Positions 1-7,934 of a stretch of DNA of 64,000 nucleotides are shown one piece after another. Position 1 is the first letter of the stretch. Every line of letters begins with the position of its first letter. The stretch lies in contig JBKAGT010000001.1 of assembly GCA_046290495.1 (NCBI GenBank), positions 180,941 through 244,940 of the forward strand, in the 5' to 3' direction. Origin of the DNA: PGYR01 sp046290495 (GTDB lineage Bacteria > Bacteroidota > Ignavibacteria > Kapaibacteriales > UBA2268). The notes under the pieces were generated by a model, which was given only the letters and a program-made list of their open reading frames with translations, was not told the DNA's origin and did not search any database. A program made the position numbers and the translations under genes.

Positions 1-626
1 CCGTCGCCAATCTCTAGGATAGATACGTCAAATGTACCACCACCAAGGTCATAGACTGCTACAGTCATGTTCTTGTCTTTCTTGTCAAGACCATAAGCTA
101 ATGCAGCTGCAGTTGGCTCATTGATTATACGTTTTACTTTTAGTCCAGCAATTTCACCAGCATCTTTAGTAGCTTGTCTTTGCGAATCGTTGAAGTAAGC
201 AGGTACTGTAATTACCGCTTCATCAACTGTCTCGCCAAGATACTCTTCAGCTGTTTGCTTCATTTTTGTCAATATCATTGCAGAAATTTCTGGTGCAGAA
301 TACTTCTTACCGTCTATATCTACTCTGATTGAGTTGCCATCGTCCGATGGTACAACTTTGTAAGGAACTAATTTTGCTTCTTCATTCACTTCCTCTAACC
401 TGCTACCCATGAATCTCTTGATAGAATAGATAGTATTGTTAGGGTTAGTCACTGCCTGTCTTTTTGCAGCTTGACCAACCAAACGGTCATCGTTTTTAGT
501 GAATGCAACCATAGAAGGAGTAGTTCTAGAACCCTCGGAGTTAGCTATAACTTCGGGAGAACCACCTTCCATAACTGAAACGCAAGAATTTGTCGTCCCT
601 AAGTCAATTCCAATTATTTTACCCAT
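1..626 (-). CDS. dnaK: Molecular chaperone DnaK (Hsp70), N-terminal part, cut by window edge
   Basis: ATP-dependent Hsp70 chaperone of the cytoplasm. About 208 codons are present, reading from ATG at 626 to the window edge. The translation opens MGKIIGIDLGTTNSCVSVME, which is the phosphate-1 loop of the Hsp70 nucleotide-binding domain. It continues with VPAYFNDSQRQATKDAG, NEPTAAALAYG and the phosphate-2 motif DLGGGTFDVS near the edge, all standard for DnaK. A Shine-Dalgarno AGAGGT lies at 635-640. The substrate-binding half is outside the window. Two small heat-shock genes lie upstream on the same strand, 188 nt away, with a hairpin between them, so this is a stress cluster. A promoter-like element shared with the upstream Hsp20 gene lies at 717-746. 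Confidence 0.97.
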   Translation of the reverse strand, partial: MGKIIGIDLGTTNSCVSVMEGGSPEVIANSEGSRTTPSMVAFTKNDDRLVGQAAKRQAVTNPNNTIYSIKRFMGSRLEEVNEEAKLVPYKVVPSDDGNSIRVDIDGKKYSAPEISAMILTKMKQTAEEYLGETVDEAVITVPAYFNDSQRQATKDAGEIAGLKVKRIINEPTAAALAYGLDKKDKNMTVAVYDLGGGTFDVSILEIGD

Positions 627-716
627 TTTAAATTACCTCTTTTCGTGTTTAAGTATTAATTTGTCTTATTGTCATAAAATTTAGGACATAATGTCTGCAA
701 ATATTGCATTTATGTG

Positions 717-746
717 CTAAAGTATATGGCAAAAGAACTGTGCCAA
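717..746 (-). promoter_or_regulatory. Putative heat-shock promoter element upstream of dnaK
   Basis: Read on the minus strand, this stretch contains TTGGCACA, then CTTTTGC, then TACTTTA. The same three blocks in the same order occur at 1759-1785 upstream of the first Hsp20 gene. The last block resembles the Bacteroidota -7 element and TTG could be the -33 element. The function is inferred from the sharing and position only. Confidence 0.4.
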
Positions 747-765
747 GTTTTTTATTTTAGAATAA

Positions 766-787
766 CCCGCCCTATTTCTAGGGCAGG
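766..787 (-). terminator. Hairpin between hsp20 and dnaK
   Basis: A 9-bp stem closes a 4-nt loop (CCTGCCCTA, GAAA, TAGGGCGGG on the minus strand, with one G-U pair). It lies 27 nt after the stop of the second Hsp20 gene. The following sequence has only a weak T-run, so it may be a terminator or an mRNA-processing or stability hairpin. Confidence 0.45.
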
Positions 788-814
788 TATTATTCAAGCC
801 AATCTGGTGTGATA

Positions 815-1267
815 TTAGCTAATTTTAACTTCCAGCTCTTTTGGCTTCTCTGGCTCTTTCTTGTCCAGAGTTACCTTTAGCAAGCCGTCTTTGAACTCAG
901 CGTTGATGCTGTCTGTGTCCACATTTTCCGGTAGCATGAACGAGCGAGTGAACTCACCGAAGCTGCGCTCTACTCTTAGGAAAGTAGTGCCGTCTTTCTC
1001 GTCTTCCGTCTTGTTTTCACGGCTTTTCTTACCTTTTAGTACTAAAACATTACCGTCGTTAATGCTAACCTTTATGTCGTCTTTTTTCACTCCAGCAATC
1101 TCTGCTTCCAAAGTAATAGTCTTCTCGTCTTCGTGTACATCGACTGATGGATTGAACCCACCGCCGTTGCTAAACATTCTGTCTGTGTCAAACTCATCTA
1201 ACATAGAATTCATTCTATTAGTCAGTGAGCTGAAGTTTCTGAATGGATCAAATTTTACTAAACTCAT
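815..1267 (-). CDS. Small heat-shock protein (Hsp20 / alpha-crystallin family)
   Basis: ATP-independent holdase chaperone that binds unfolding proteins in the cytoplasm. The 150-residue length is typical of bacterial IbpA/Hsp18-type proteins. The N-terminus is aromatic-rich (FDPFRNFSSL). The alpha-crystallin domain covers about residues 40-140 and has the class A motifs VDVHEDEKTI, AEIAGVKKDDIKV and FTRSFMLPENVD, followed by GLLKVTLDK. A strong Shine-Dalgarno, AGGAGGT, sits just upstream of ATG 1267. The gene is 20 nt downstream of a second Hsp20 gene, so the two are probably one transcript. Confidence 0.95.
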   Translation of the reverse strand: MSLVKFDPFRNFSSLTNRMNSMLDEFDTDRMFSNGGGFNPSVDVHEDEKTITLEAEIAGVKKDDIKVSINDGNVLVLKGKKSRENKTEDEKDGTTFLRVERSFGEFTRSFMLPENVDTDSINAEFKDGLLKVTLDKKEPEKPKELEVKIS

Positions 1268-1287
1268 TTTGAATACCTCCTATGTAT

Positions 1288-1713
1288 TTATTTAATGTTA
1301 ATTGTTTTTGGTTTAAGTGTTTCTTTTTTCGGGATGCTAATCATCAGCATACCATTCTTAAAGTTTGCGTCTATTTTCTCTGTCTCGAACTTAGTCGGAA
1401 TAATGAATGAACGCTTATAGTCAGCTGAGCTTAGCTCGTCTATCATTAGTCTTTCGTCCTCATTTTCCGCTATTGTTCTGCTCGCCGATAGCGTCATTAC
1501 ATTTTCGTCGTTTACCACCAACTTCATTGTCGATTTGTCCACTCCCGGCAATTCCACTACAAAGTTCAGTGTATCTTCCACTTCTGATACTCTTACTCTT
1601 GGTTTTGTAGTTACCTCTCTTTCTTCGTGAGCGATATTGCCAACAGGTGCGAAAAATCTTTCAAAATCAGTCATTGGTGTTCTTCTTTGTACTAACATGT
1701 TTCTTTTCTCCAT
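1288..1713 (-). CDS. Small heat-shock protein (Hsp20 / alpha-crystallin family), second copy
   Basis: A 141-residue Hsp20 holdase, divergent from its neighbour. The alpha-crystallin domain (about residues 35-135) shows VELPGVDKSTMKLVV, the YKRSFIIPTKF strand and NGMLMISIPKKE near the C-terminus. It is the first gene of the Hsp20-Hsp20-dnaK set on the minus strand. No clear Shine-Dalgarno precedes ATG 1713. A promoter-like element common to this gene and dnaK lies 46 nt upstream, next to an inverted repeat TGTGCC-N9-GGCACA at 1778-1798 that has CIRCE-like spacing but not the CIRCE sequence. Confidence 0.93.
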   Translation of the reverse strand: MEKRNMLVQRRTPMTDFERFFAPVGNIAHEEREVTTKPRVRVSEVEDTLNFVVELPGVDKSTMKLVVNDENVMTLSASRTIAENEDERLMIDELSSADYKRSFIIPTKFETEKIDANFKNGMLMISIPKKETLKPKTINIK

Positions 1714-1758
1714 AATTATTTGTGTTAGTTAATTAAAAATTTCACTTTTTTTGTTCTG

Positions 1759-1798
1759 TAAAGTACAATAGCAAAAGTGTGCCAATTGCTGCGGCACA
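1759..1798 (-). promoter_or_regulatory. Putative heat-shock promoter and inverted repeat upstream of hsp20
   Basis: The minus strand reads TTGGCACA, CTTTTGC, TACTTTA (1785 to 1759), the same blocks as upstream of dnaK. They overlap an inverted repeat TGTGCC-N9-GGCACA (1778-1798). Nine-base spacing between arms is that of CIRCE/HrcA operators, but the arms are only 6 bp and do not match CIRCE. Regulator unknown. Confidence 0.4.
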
Positions 1799-1937
1799 GA
1801 CGATAAGACAGATATGCGACATAACGGCACAATGGCTGGCAGACTGTTTGGCAGAGATTAAACTGGTCTTTTGATTTTGTGGCAGAGGTGGTGGCAGGAA
1901 ATTGAATTGTTATCAGAGAAGAGGTAGAGTTTCTATC

Positions 1938-4043
1938 TCACTCCTTCACAAAGCTCGCCTGAATTTCATCAGACTGGAGGAAATACACACCTGTTGGTAG
2001 ATCCTCTATATCAACTTTTTCAGTTGAAATTATATTCCCTATATTCAAAACTAACTTGCCAAAGCTATTGTATATCCTAAGATCTGTAAAACTTTGAACT
2101 CCTAATTTATCCAAGTATATGAATGAGCTAGTCGGATTTGGATAGATTGCGTTCTGTGGTGTTTGTTCTGTATTTACAGATGATACGGGATCACGGAGTT
2201 TGGTTAGTTTAATTCTATTTGGGCAAGTCATAGTAAACTGAGAAGTGTATTCTGAATTGTAATAAATTCCGTAAGGATAGAATAGTGACACCTTTGAGGT
2301 ATTTAAATCAAAGTCATATATCCAATTTAATTCTCTAGTTTGTATTGGTGAGTCTTGAAAAGCAAATAACATAATAGGAACATTACCTACTATTTTTATA
2401 TAACTTATACTAGAATACTGATTGTATCTATCTAAATCAATACTTACAGTTTTGTATTTATTGTAGTAAAAATCATATAGCACAACTGTGAACTTGTCAG
2501 TCATTCCTAAAACATATCTACCATTTGGGGAGAAATCATAGTTTATGAATCCTTCTGGAATGTCTTTCATTGTATTCATTTCAAGTGTTCTATCACTCAA
2601 ATCAAACTTATTTATTATTCCCTCAGAATAGCTAGTAAGTCCAAAATCCCCATCCCACTTCACATTACTATCTAATCCAACTTCATCAAAACTATATTCT
2701 GAATCTAAAGTCCAATTATTATAATCATATATCTTAACACTGTCTGAGTTAAAAGCAACTATCATACGGTTCTCATTAGAATAATGATATTCTGCATCGC
2801 CTGAAAGATTAACAAAAAGTGTCTTTTCCAATTCCCCAGAGTCAACGTCATAAAAATTCAATTTACCTTCTTCTTCATATGCTATTAGAGATGAGTTATC
2901 CAAGAATAATTTAGGTATACCTTCATTATAAACAAACTGAACAAATTCCTCTTGCCTGTCAATAATCGTAGTCATAGATCCTCCAACAGCTATCATGGAA
3001 TTATCTTCATTAAATACAGCACCTGCTGGATTCATTATAAAAGTGTTCGGTATTGGTCTTTGCCTCCTTTTATTTTTCCAATCATAAATGTAAAGATTTA
3101 TATTCTGAATAGGCATATCTAAATATCTTCCACAGTAATATCCATAAGTTTGAGAGCCAATTGAAATATTTCCATCTGGGGAAATATAATGTGGGTTAAA
3201 ATCATCTTTATTCGTATTAGATGAGTATATAGTACTATCTACTTTTAAATCTTTAATTTCATAAATTGTTTCATCACTACTGATGTATAAGTAATTCATG
3301 TCACTAGATATGCTAGCTCTATACATTCCAAAATAATTTTTATATGTGTATTCATTACTCAAATCTTGAGTTTTAGAAATCAACAAAGAATCGTAAGTAT
3401 TGACACTAAATATTCTACCTTGGTCAAAAAACTCAATTCTATAAAATGGAACATATTTATTTTTTAGGACTATACTATCTGCTTCTATCGAGTAAAATGC
3501 AATACTATCTTCTTTGGTTAAGACAATTTGCTCATAATAACGATTAATCCCTCTTAGCTGATACCCATCATCAACAAGACTAATATTTATACTTTCAATT
3601 AATTCACCAGTCTCTATACTATATGATTCTAAAACATTTTTCTCTTTGTCGTTATAATACAGGAGTTTTCCATCATTAGAAAATTCAACATTGTAAAGGT
3701 TATAATCCAATTCAAATATCTGTACACTGTCTCCTGTTTCATAATTATAAATTATAATATGATTCTCTGTGCTGTAACCTAAGAGTTTATTTTTTGAGTT
3801 TATTATTGGCTTTTCTTCAAGGTATGGTCTTGACATTTGAACTAATTCGAATGAATAATAAGAAAAATCATTGGTATTAAAAACTAGTGCTAATTCAGAA
3901 ATATTAGAACTTCCTATCACAATCACATTCTCACCATCATCAGTCTCAGTATAGGATTCTGGATAAAAAGAAGTGAAATCGTCAGCTATTATTTCAGCTC
4001 CGAAGGTTAAAAATATAAAAGTTATTATGCTTATGATTTTCAT
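1938..4043 (-). CDS. T9SS-sorted propeller-like secreted protein (tandem paralogue A)
   Basis: A 701-residue secreted protein of unknown function. It has an N-terminal signal peptide (MKIISIITFIFLTFGAEIIA). A long beta-rich region with WD/YncE-like repeats follows, for example FSNDGKLLYYNDKEKN, ISPDGNISIGS and FSPNGRYVLGM, suggesting one or two propellers. A type A T9SS sorting domain covers about the last 75 residues: NAIYPNPTSSF, then DLRIYNSFGKLV, then LPTGVYFLQSD, ending FVKE. Such domains send proteins through the outer membrane for anchoring or release. It lies 12 nt downstream of a close paralogue. Long stretches (about residues 380-530 and the C-terminus) are almost identical between the two, while the N-terminal halves differ, indicating tandem duplication with partial homogenisation. 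Confidence 0.85.
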   Translation of the reverse strand: MKIISIITFIFLTFGAEIIADDFTSFYPESYTETDDGENVIVIGSSNISELALVFNTNDFSYYSFELVQMSRPYLEEKPIINSKNKLLGYSTENHIIIYNYETGDSVQIFELDYNLYNVEFSNDGKLLYYNDKEKNVLESYSIETGELIESINISLVDDGYQLRGINRYYEQIVLTKEDSIAFYSIEADSIVLKNKYVPFYRIEFFDQGRIFSVNTYDSLLISKTQDLSNEYTYKNYFGMYRASISSDMNYLYISSDETIYEIKDLKVDSTIYSSNTNKDDFNPHYISPDGNISIGSQTYGYYCGRYLDMPIQNINLYIYDWKNKRRQRPIPNTFIMNPAGAVFNEDNSMIAVGGSMTTIIDRQEEFVQFVYNEGIPKLFLDNSSLIAYEEEGKLNFYDVDSGELEKTLFVNLSGDAEYHYSNENRMIVAFNSDSVKIYDYNNWTLDSEYSFDEVGLDSNVKWDGDFGLTSYSEGIINKFDLSDRTLEMNTMKDIPEGFINYDFSPNGRYVLGMTDKFTVVLYDFYYNKYKTVSIDLDRYNQYSSISYIKIVGNVPIMLFAFQDSPIQTRELNWIYDFDLNTSKVSLFYPYGIYYNSEYTSQFTMTCPNRIKLTKLRDPVSSVNTEQTPQNAIYPNPTSSFIYLDKLGVQSFTDLRIYNSFGKLVLNIGNIISTEKVDIEDLPTGVYFLQSDEIQASFVKE

Positions 4044-4055
4044 ATTATCTCTTTC

Positions 4056-6188
4056 TCACTCCTTTACAAAACTTGCTTGGACTTCATCAGACTGGAGGAA
4101 ATACACACCTGTTGGTAGATCCTCTATATCAACTTTTTCTGTTGAAATTATATTACCAACATTCATAACTAACTTGCCAAAGCTATTGTATATCCTAAAA
4201 TTTGAAAAACTATGAACTCCTAATTTGTCCAAATGTATGTATGAACTACTTGGGTTCGGATAAATTGCATTCTCTGGTATTTGCTTAGTGCTTATCGATG
4301 ATACTGGGTCACGGAGTTCTGTAAGTTCAGTACCACTTGGGCAAATTACAGCGTATTTATATTTAAAATCTGAATTATAAAAAACTCTTGATGGAAAGTA
4401 TGCACCACCTCCCCACTCTTCAAAATCGAAATCATAAGTACGATATACCTCAAACGGCTGTATAGGGTGGTCTTGAAAAGCTAGTAATAAAACGGGGAGA
4501 TTTCCATCTAACTTTAAGTATTCTATCTCAGAGTGTTGGTTAAAGCTCTTACCTTCTAAATTAACTTCTTTATTTATTTCAAAAAGGTAATCGTGAAGTA
4601 CAACTGTAAACTTATCAGTCATACCTAATACATATCTACCATTGGGTGAAAAATCATAGAATATGAAGCCTTCTGGAATGTCTTTCATCGTATTTGTTTC
4701 GAGTGTTTTACCACTCAAATCAAACTTGCTTATTATTCCCTCAGAATAGCTAGTAAGCCCAAAGTCCCCCTCCCACTTTACATTACTATCTAGTCCAACT
4801 TCATCAATACTATATTCTGAATCTAAAGTCCAATTGTCATAATCATATATCTTAATGCTGTCTGAGTTAAAAGCTACTATCATACGATTAGTGTTCGAAT
4901 AATGGAATTCTACATCACCAGTAAGATTAACACTTAGAGACTTCACCAACTCCTCAGTATCAATGTCATAGAAGTTCAGTTGACCCTCCTCTTCGTAAGC
5001 TATAAGGGACGCGTTTTCAAGAAACAATTCTGGGTTTCCATCTTTGTATATATATTTCTCCAATTCTCTATTAATATCTACAATTGCTGTGAGAGTTGAG
5101 TCATAATATCCTTCGACAACAGCTACCTTAGTATTATCATCACTAAATATAGCATTTATGGGGTGCATAATGTACGTGTTAGGTACTGGCCTTAATCTTT
5201 TTTTGTTCTCCCAATCGTAAATGTAAGTTAAACGTATATCATAAGGCATGTCAAGATATCTGCCACAATAATAATAAGTTTCTTCATACCCTATGGCAAT
5301 TTTTTCATCAGGAGAAATATACAACGGTTCAAATATTCTACCGCCATAATATGAACTAATAACTTGTTCAGAAGATTCGACATTAACTATTGAATATAGT
5401 CTACCATTCCAATCATGGAAATATAAATATTTCATATCATTAGAAATTTGAACAGAATACTTCTTATTGTTATCAAATTCTTTCATTACATCAAGAGTTA
5501 ATGCATTGACAAGCAAGACCTTGTTCAACTTATAAGCTAATAAATAGTCACCATCTCTAGAAAACTGAAAAATACCAAAATCTTCATCTACTTTCTTCTT
5601 AGAAATTACACTGTCTTGTTTGATTGAATAAACAACTAGACTATCAGCAGTAATTAACGCAAGTCTGTCTAACTTAGAGTTAATACTTGCAGTTTTCAAT
5701 TTACCGCTTACTAATCCTAGAGGCTTTGTATCAACTAGCTCTCCAGACTCAATATTATATATTTTAAGTATATTATTCTCTACGTCAGTATAATACAACT
5801 CCTTGCCATCACTTGAAAATTCTATATTTCTGTAGCTATTTGGTATATCAAACACTTGGATTTTTACTCCTGTTAAGTAATTTGTTATAACAATGTTACT
5901 ATCCGTTGAGCAACCTATTATTTTTGCTATTGAATTAGTTATTGGTGTCATCCAAGAACTTCTTCTGTGTCTTATATGTAAATCTATTAGTTTGTAAGAA
6001 TAATCTTTTAAATCAAAGACAAGAGCGTCGTCTGGACCTCGAACATTATCAGTAAAGCCTAAAAGTATCAAATATTCTCCATCATCTGTTTCTACAGAAG
6101 ACTTTGGATAAAATTCATTGAAATCGTCAGCTATTATTTCAGCTCCGAAGGTTAAAAATATAAAAGATATTATGATATAGATTTTCAT
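4056..6188 (-). CDS. T9SS-sorted propeller-like secreted protein (tandem paralogue B)
   Basis: A 710-residue paralogue of the adjacent downstream gene, with a near-identical signal peptide segment (FIFLTFGAEIIADDF). It carries WD-like repeat signatures such as FSSDGKELYYTDVE, ISPDEKIAIGY and FSPNGRYVLGMTDKF. The type A sorting domain starts NAIYPNPSSSYIHLDKLG and ends FVKE. A CGRYLDMP motif near residue 310, also present in paralogue A, contains one of the few cysteines. The two genes probably share a transcript starting upstream of 6188. Export by T9SS follows from the sorting domain. The ligand or role of the propeller is unknown. Confidence 0.85.
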   Translation of the reverse strand: MKIYIIISFIFLTFGAEIIADDFNEFYPKSSVETDDGEYLILLGFTDNVRGPDDALVFDLKDYSYKLIDLHIRHRRSSWMTPITNSIAKIIGCSTDSNIVITNYLTGVKIQVFDIPNSYRNIEFSSDGKELYYTDVENNILKIYNIESGELVDTKPLGLVSGKLKTASINSKLDRLALITADSLVVYSIKQDSVISKKKVDEDFGIFQFSRDGDYLLAYKLNKVLLVNALTLDVMKEFDNNKKYSVQISNDMKYLYFHDWNGRLYSIVNVESSEQVISSYYGGRIFEPLYISPDEKIAIGYEETYYYCGRYLDMPYDIRLTYIYDWENKKRLRPVPNTYIMHPINAIFSDDNTKVAVVEGYYDSTLTAIVDINRELEKYIYKDGNPELFLENASLIAYEEEGQLNFYDIDTEELVKSLSVNLTGDVEFHYSNTNRMIVAFNSDSIKIYDYDNWTLDSEYSIDEVGLDSNVKWEGDFGLTSYSEGIISKFDLSGKTLETNTMKDIPEGFIFYDFSPNGRYVLGMTDKFTVVLHDYLFEINKEVNLEGKSFNQHSEIEYLKLDGNLPVLLLAFQDHPIQPFEVYRTYDFDFEEWGGGAYFPSRVFYNSDFKYKYAVICPSGTELTELRDPVSSISTKQIPENAIYPNPSSSYIHLDKLGVHSFSNFRIYNSFGKLVMNVGNIISTEKVDIEDLPTGVYFLQSDEVQASFVKE

Positions 6189-6388
6189 GTCACTATTGCC
6201 TGTTGAATACTAGTTGGTTCAAGTTATACAATTAATTCTAGTCACACAAATCTAATCCCTTAAATGTAATTTATACGCTATACTTTTCACCACATTTGTA
6301 TATCTTATTATATTTAACTAAGTTGGAGATAATAGTAGAATATCAGAACTCCGGTTTATTTTCATTCACTTTTATAAAGAGGATTCTT

Positions 6389-7009
6389 ATGAAAACTTCT
6401 AAACTGTTTTTCTTACTATTAGTTGTTGCTCTTACAACAGCAATCACACCTACCGAAGCTCACGAAGAGGGCAACTTCGGGATGACGGCGGCAATGGGGA
6501 TGCCAAATGGAGTTACTCCATCTATCGGCTTGCCTACTAACACAACATCGAGACTAAGCATATCTGCTACAGCATCAAGTAGCTTCAATATTATGCTAAC
6601 TAACAATCTACAATTGGATGTTGGTCTTGGATATCTATCCGTTGACCCAGGTGGAGATGCTGACCCTGCTAACACTCTATCAATTATGGCTGGTGGAAAG
6701 TATTTCTTTACTACTGAGCATGTAAGCCCATATCTTAACTTAGGCATCAGTTACACTCAAATACCTACTATCGAAACAGGGGTATCGGAAATAACTGGTA
6801 ATATGATGACAGTGCTTGCAGCATTTGGTGCACAAGCATTCATCAACACCAATAACACAGTAGCTGTATTCGTACAAATGGGTATAGGATACAATATGGG
6901 TACAGTTGATACAGAATCTACTGTTGGCGGCTCTAGTTCAACTATGAGTAGCGAAATGACTAACCTAAATTTAGGTGGCTCTGCAGTAGGTATGACGGTT
7001 TATTTCTAA
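6389..7009 (+). CDS. Outer-membrane beta-barrel protein (OmpW/porin-like)
   Basis: About 206 residues. The start is placed at ATG 6389 because AAAGAGGA lies just upstream (6376-6383) and a clean signal peptide begins there (MKTSKLFFLLLVVALTTAIT, cleavage near TEA-HEE). Upstream in-frame codons encode no signal peptide. The mature part is rich in alternating strands: LQLDVGLGYLSVD, GGKYFFTTEHVSPYLNLGISY, VAVFVQMGIGYNMG. It ends in an aromatic residue (GMTVYF), as expected for an eight-stranded barrel recognised by BAM. It resembles the OmpW/outer_membrane_beta-barrel families in layout, but the substrate is unknown. A strong terminator follows. Confidence 0.75.
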   Translation: MKTSKLFFLLLVVALTTAITPTEAHEEGNFGMTAAMGMPNGVTPSIGLPTNTTSRLSISATASSSFNIMLTNNLQLDVGLGYLSVDPGGDADPANTLSIMAGGKYFFTTEHVSPYLNLGISYTQIPTIETGVSEITGNMMTVLAAFGAQAFINTNNTVAVFVQMGIGYNMGTVDTESTVGGSSSTMSSEMTNLNLGGSAVGMTVYF

Positions 7010-7027
7010 AGTTTTTTACTAAATTTT

Positions 7028-7062
7028 CCCCTTTGTGATTTCCTTGCAAAGGGGTATTTTTT
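7028..7062 (+). terminator. Rho-independent terminator after the barrel gene
   Basis: Perfect 8-bp stem CCCCTTTG / CAAAGGGG (7028-7035 with 7047-7054), 11-nt loop, then TATTTTTT. It ends 5 nt before the start codon of the next gene on the same strand. The 3' arm holds the only Shine-Dalgarno-like bases (AAGGGG) for that gene. Confidence 0.85.
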
Positions 7063-7066
7063 ATCT

Positions 7067-7933
7067 ATGAAAATTCTATCTATTCTATTTATCACTTTAT
7101 TATTCTTCTCATGCAAAGAAGAAAACTCTACCGTACCTAATGAAAATCGTTATTTCGACTCTGGAAAAACAGCGTTAGTGATGGTAATAGAGAACTCGGA
7201 CAGAGCTAATGAGCAGATAGAAGACCTAGCTTTCGAAACTTACCCTACTGAAACATTAAGCATATTATCTGATATATTTGCAGTGCCATACGATTCACTA
7301 TATGGTAAAGACCTAAACAAAATATTAGACCAATATGGAGAACCATGGCAGATAGAAAACATAATGGAAAATGCTGGTAGCTACTATGATGAGATAGTAG
7401 TACTAACAGACAGCACAGCTACCAAGAACAAACTAAAAGAAGAGCTAAAGAGATTGTCAGAACAGAGTTTCAATATTGATATGGTCTTTAGTTTGCACGG
7501 CTCTACAACTAATATAGTTTTCGAAGATGCTAGCGTACCTGTTGATGACCTTACAAAAGAGTTAGAAGAATTAGATATACCAATCAGAGTGTTGTATCAG
7601 ACTAACTGCAAGAGTGCAAATATAATTAGCTATTGGGATAGATTGGGGTTAGCTGGTTGCAACGGAACCGTAGAGAATAACTACCTTACTATTTTCGCGC
7701 CTGCAAACTTTGTCAAGCATTGGGTTAGTGGTAAATCATATTATGAATGTGTAGAAAATACGTACAATGATGAAATTGCTGCTTTAAAATCTTACAATGA
7801 CATTCTTCCTGTTCTGGACTATATAACCCAAGGGAATTACTTAGCTGGAAGTTTACCAATATACTCAGGAATAGACTTAGGTATTACCAAAGATAATTAT
7901 ATAGTAAGCGATAAGCCTGTTAATACACCTTGA
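7067..7933 (+). CDS. Lipoprotein with caspase-like (clan CD) peptidase features
   Basis: 288 residues with a lipoprotein signal ending in the lipobox FFSC (Cys16). Three segments follow the layout of clan CD cysteine peptidases (caspases, gingipains, clostripain). The first is VVLTDSTATKNKLKEELKRL (about 111-130), as often seen before the catalytic His. The second is DMVFSLHGST, with candidate His144. The third is VLYQTNCKSANI, with candidate Cys181. The His-Cys spacing of 37 fits the fold. Overall similarity to any named family is weak, so peptidase activity is an inference. The only translation signal overlaps the preceding terminator, so it may be poorly expressed or controlled by read-through. 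It ends 1 nt before the stop of the convergent TonB receptor gene. Confidence 0.6.
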   Translation: MKILSILFITLLFFSCKEENSTVPNENRYFDSGKTALVMVIENSDRANEQIEDLAFETYPTETLSILSDIFAVPYDSLYGKDLNKILDQYGEPWQIENIMENAGSYYDEIVVLTDSTATKNKLKEELKRLSEQSFNIDMVFSLHGSTTNIVFEDASVPVDDLTKELEELDIPIRVLYQTNCKSANIISYWDRLGLAGCNGTVENNYLTIFAPANFVKHWVSGKSYYECVENTYNDEIAALKSYNDILPVLDYITQGNYLAGSLPIYSGIDLGITKDNYIVSDKPVNTP

Positions 7934-7934
7934 T

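Noticed and set aside
720..745. Sigma-54 promoter (TGGCAC...TTGC) upstream of dnaK and hsp20
   Set aside because: Spacing between GG and GC is 12 at dnaK and 9 at hsp20, not the fixed 10 of sigma-54 promoters.
861..1295. Long open frames opposite the hsp20, TonB receptor, RND pump and other genes
   Set aside because: They mirror strongly conserved genes on the other strand, lack ribosome sites and have low-complexity Ser/Leu-rich translations.
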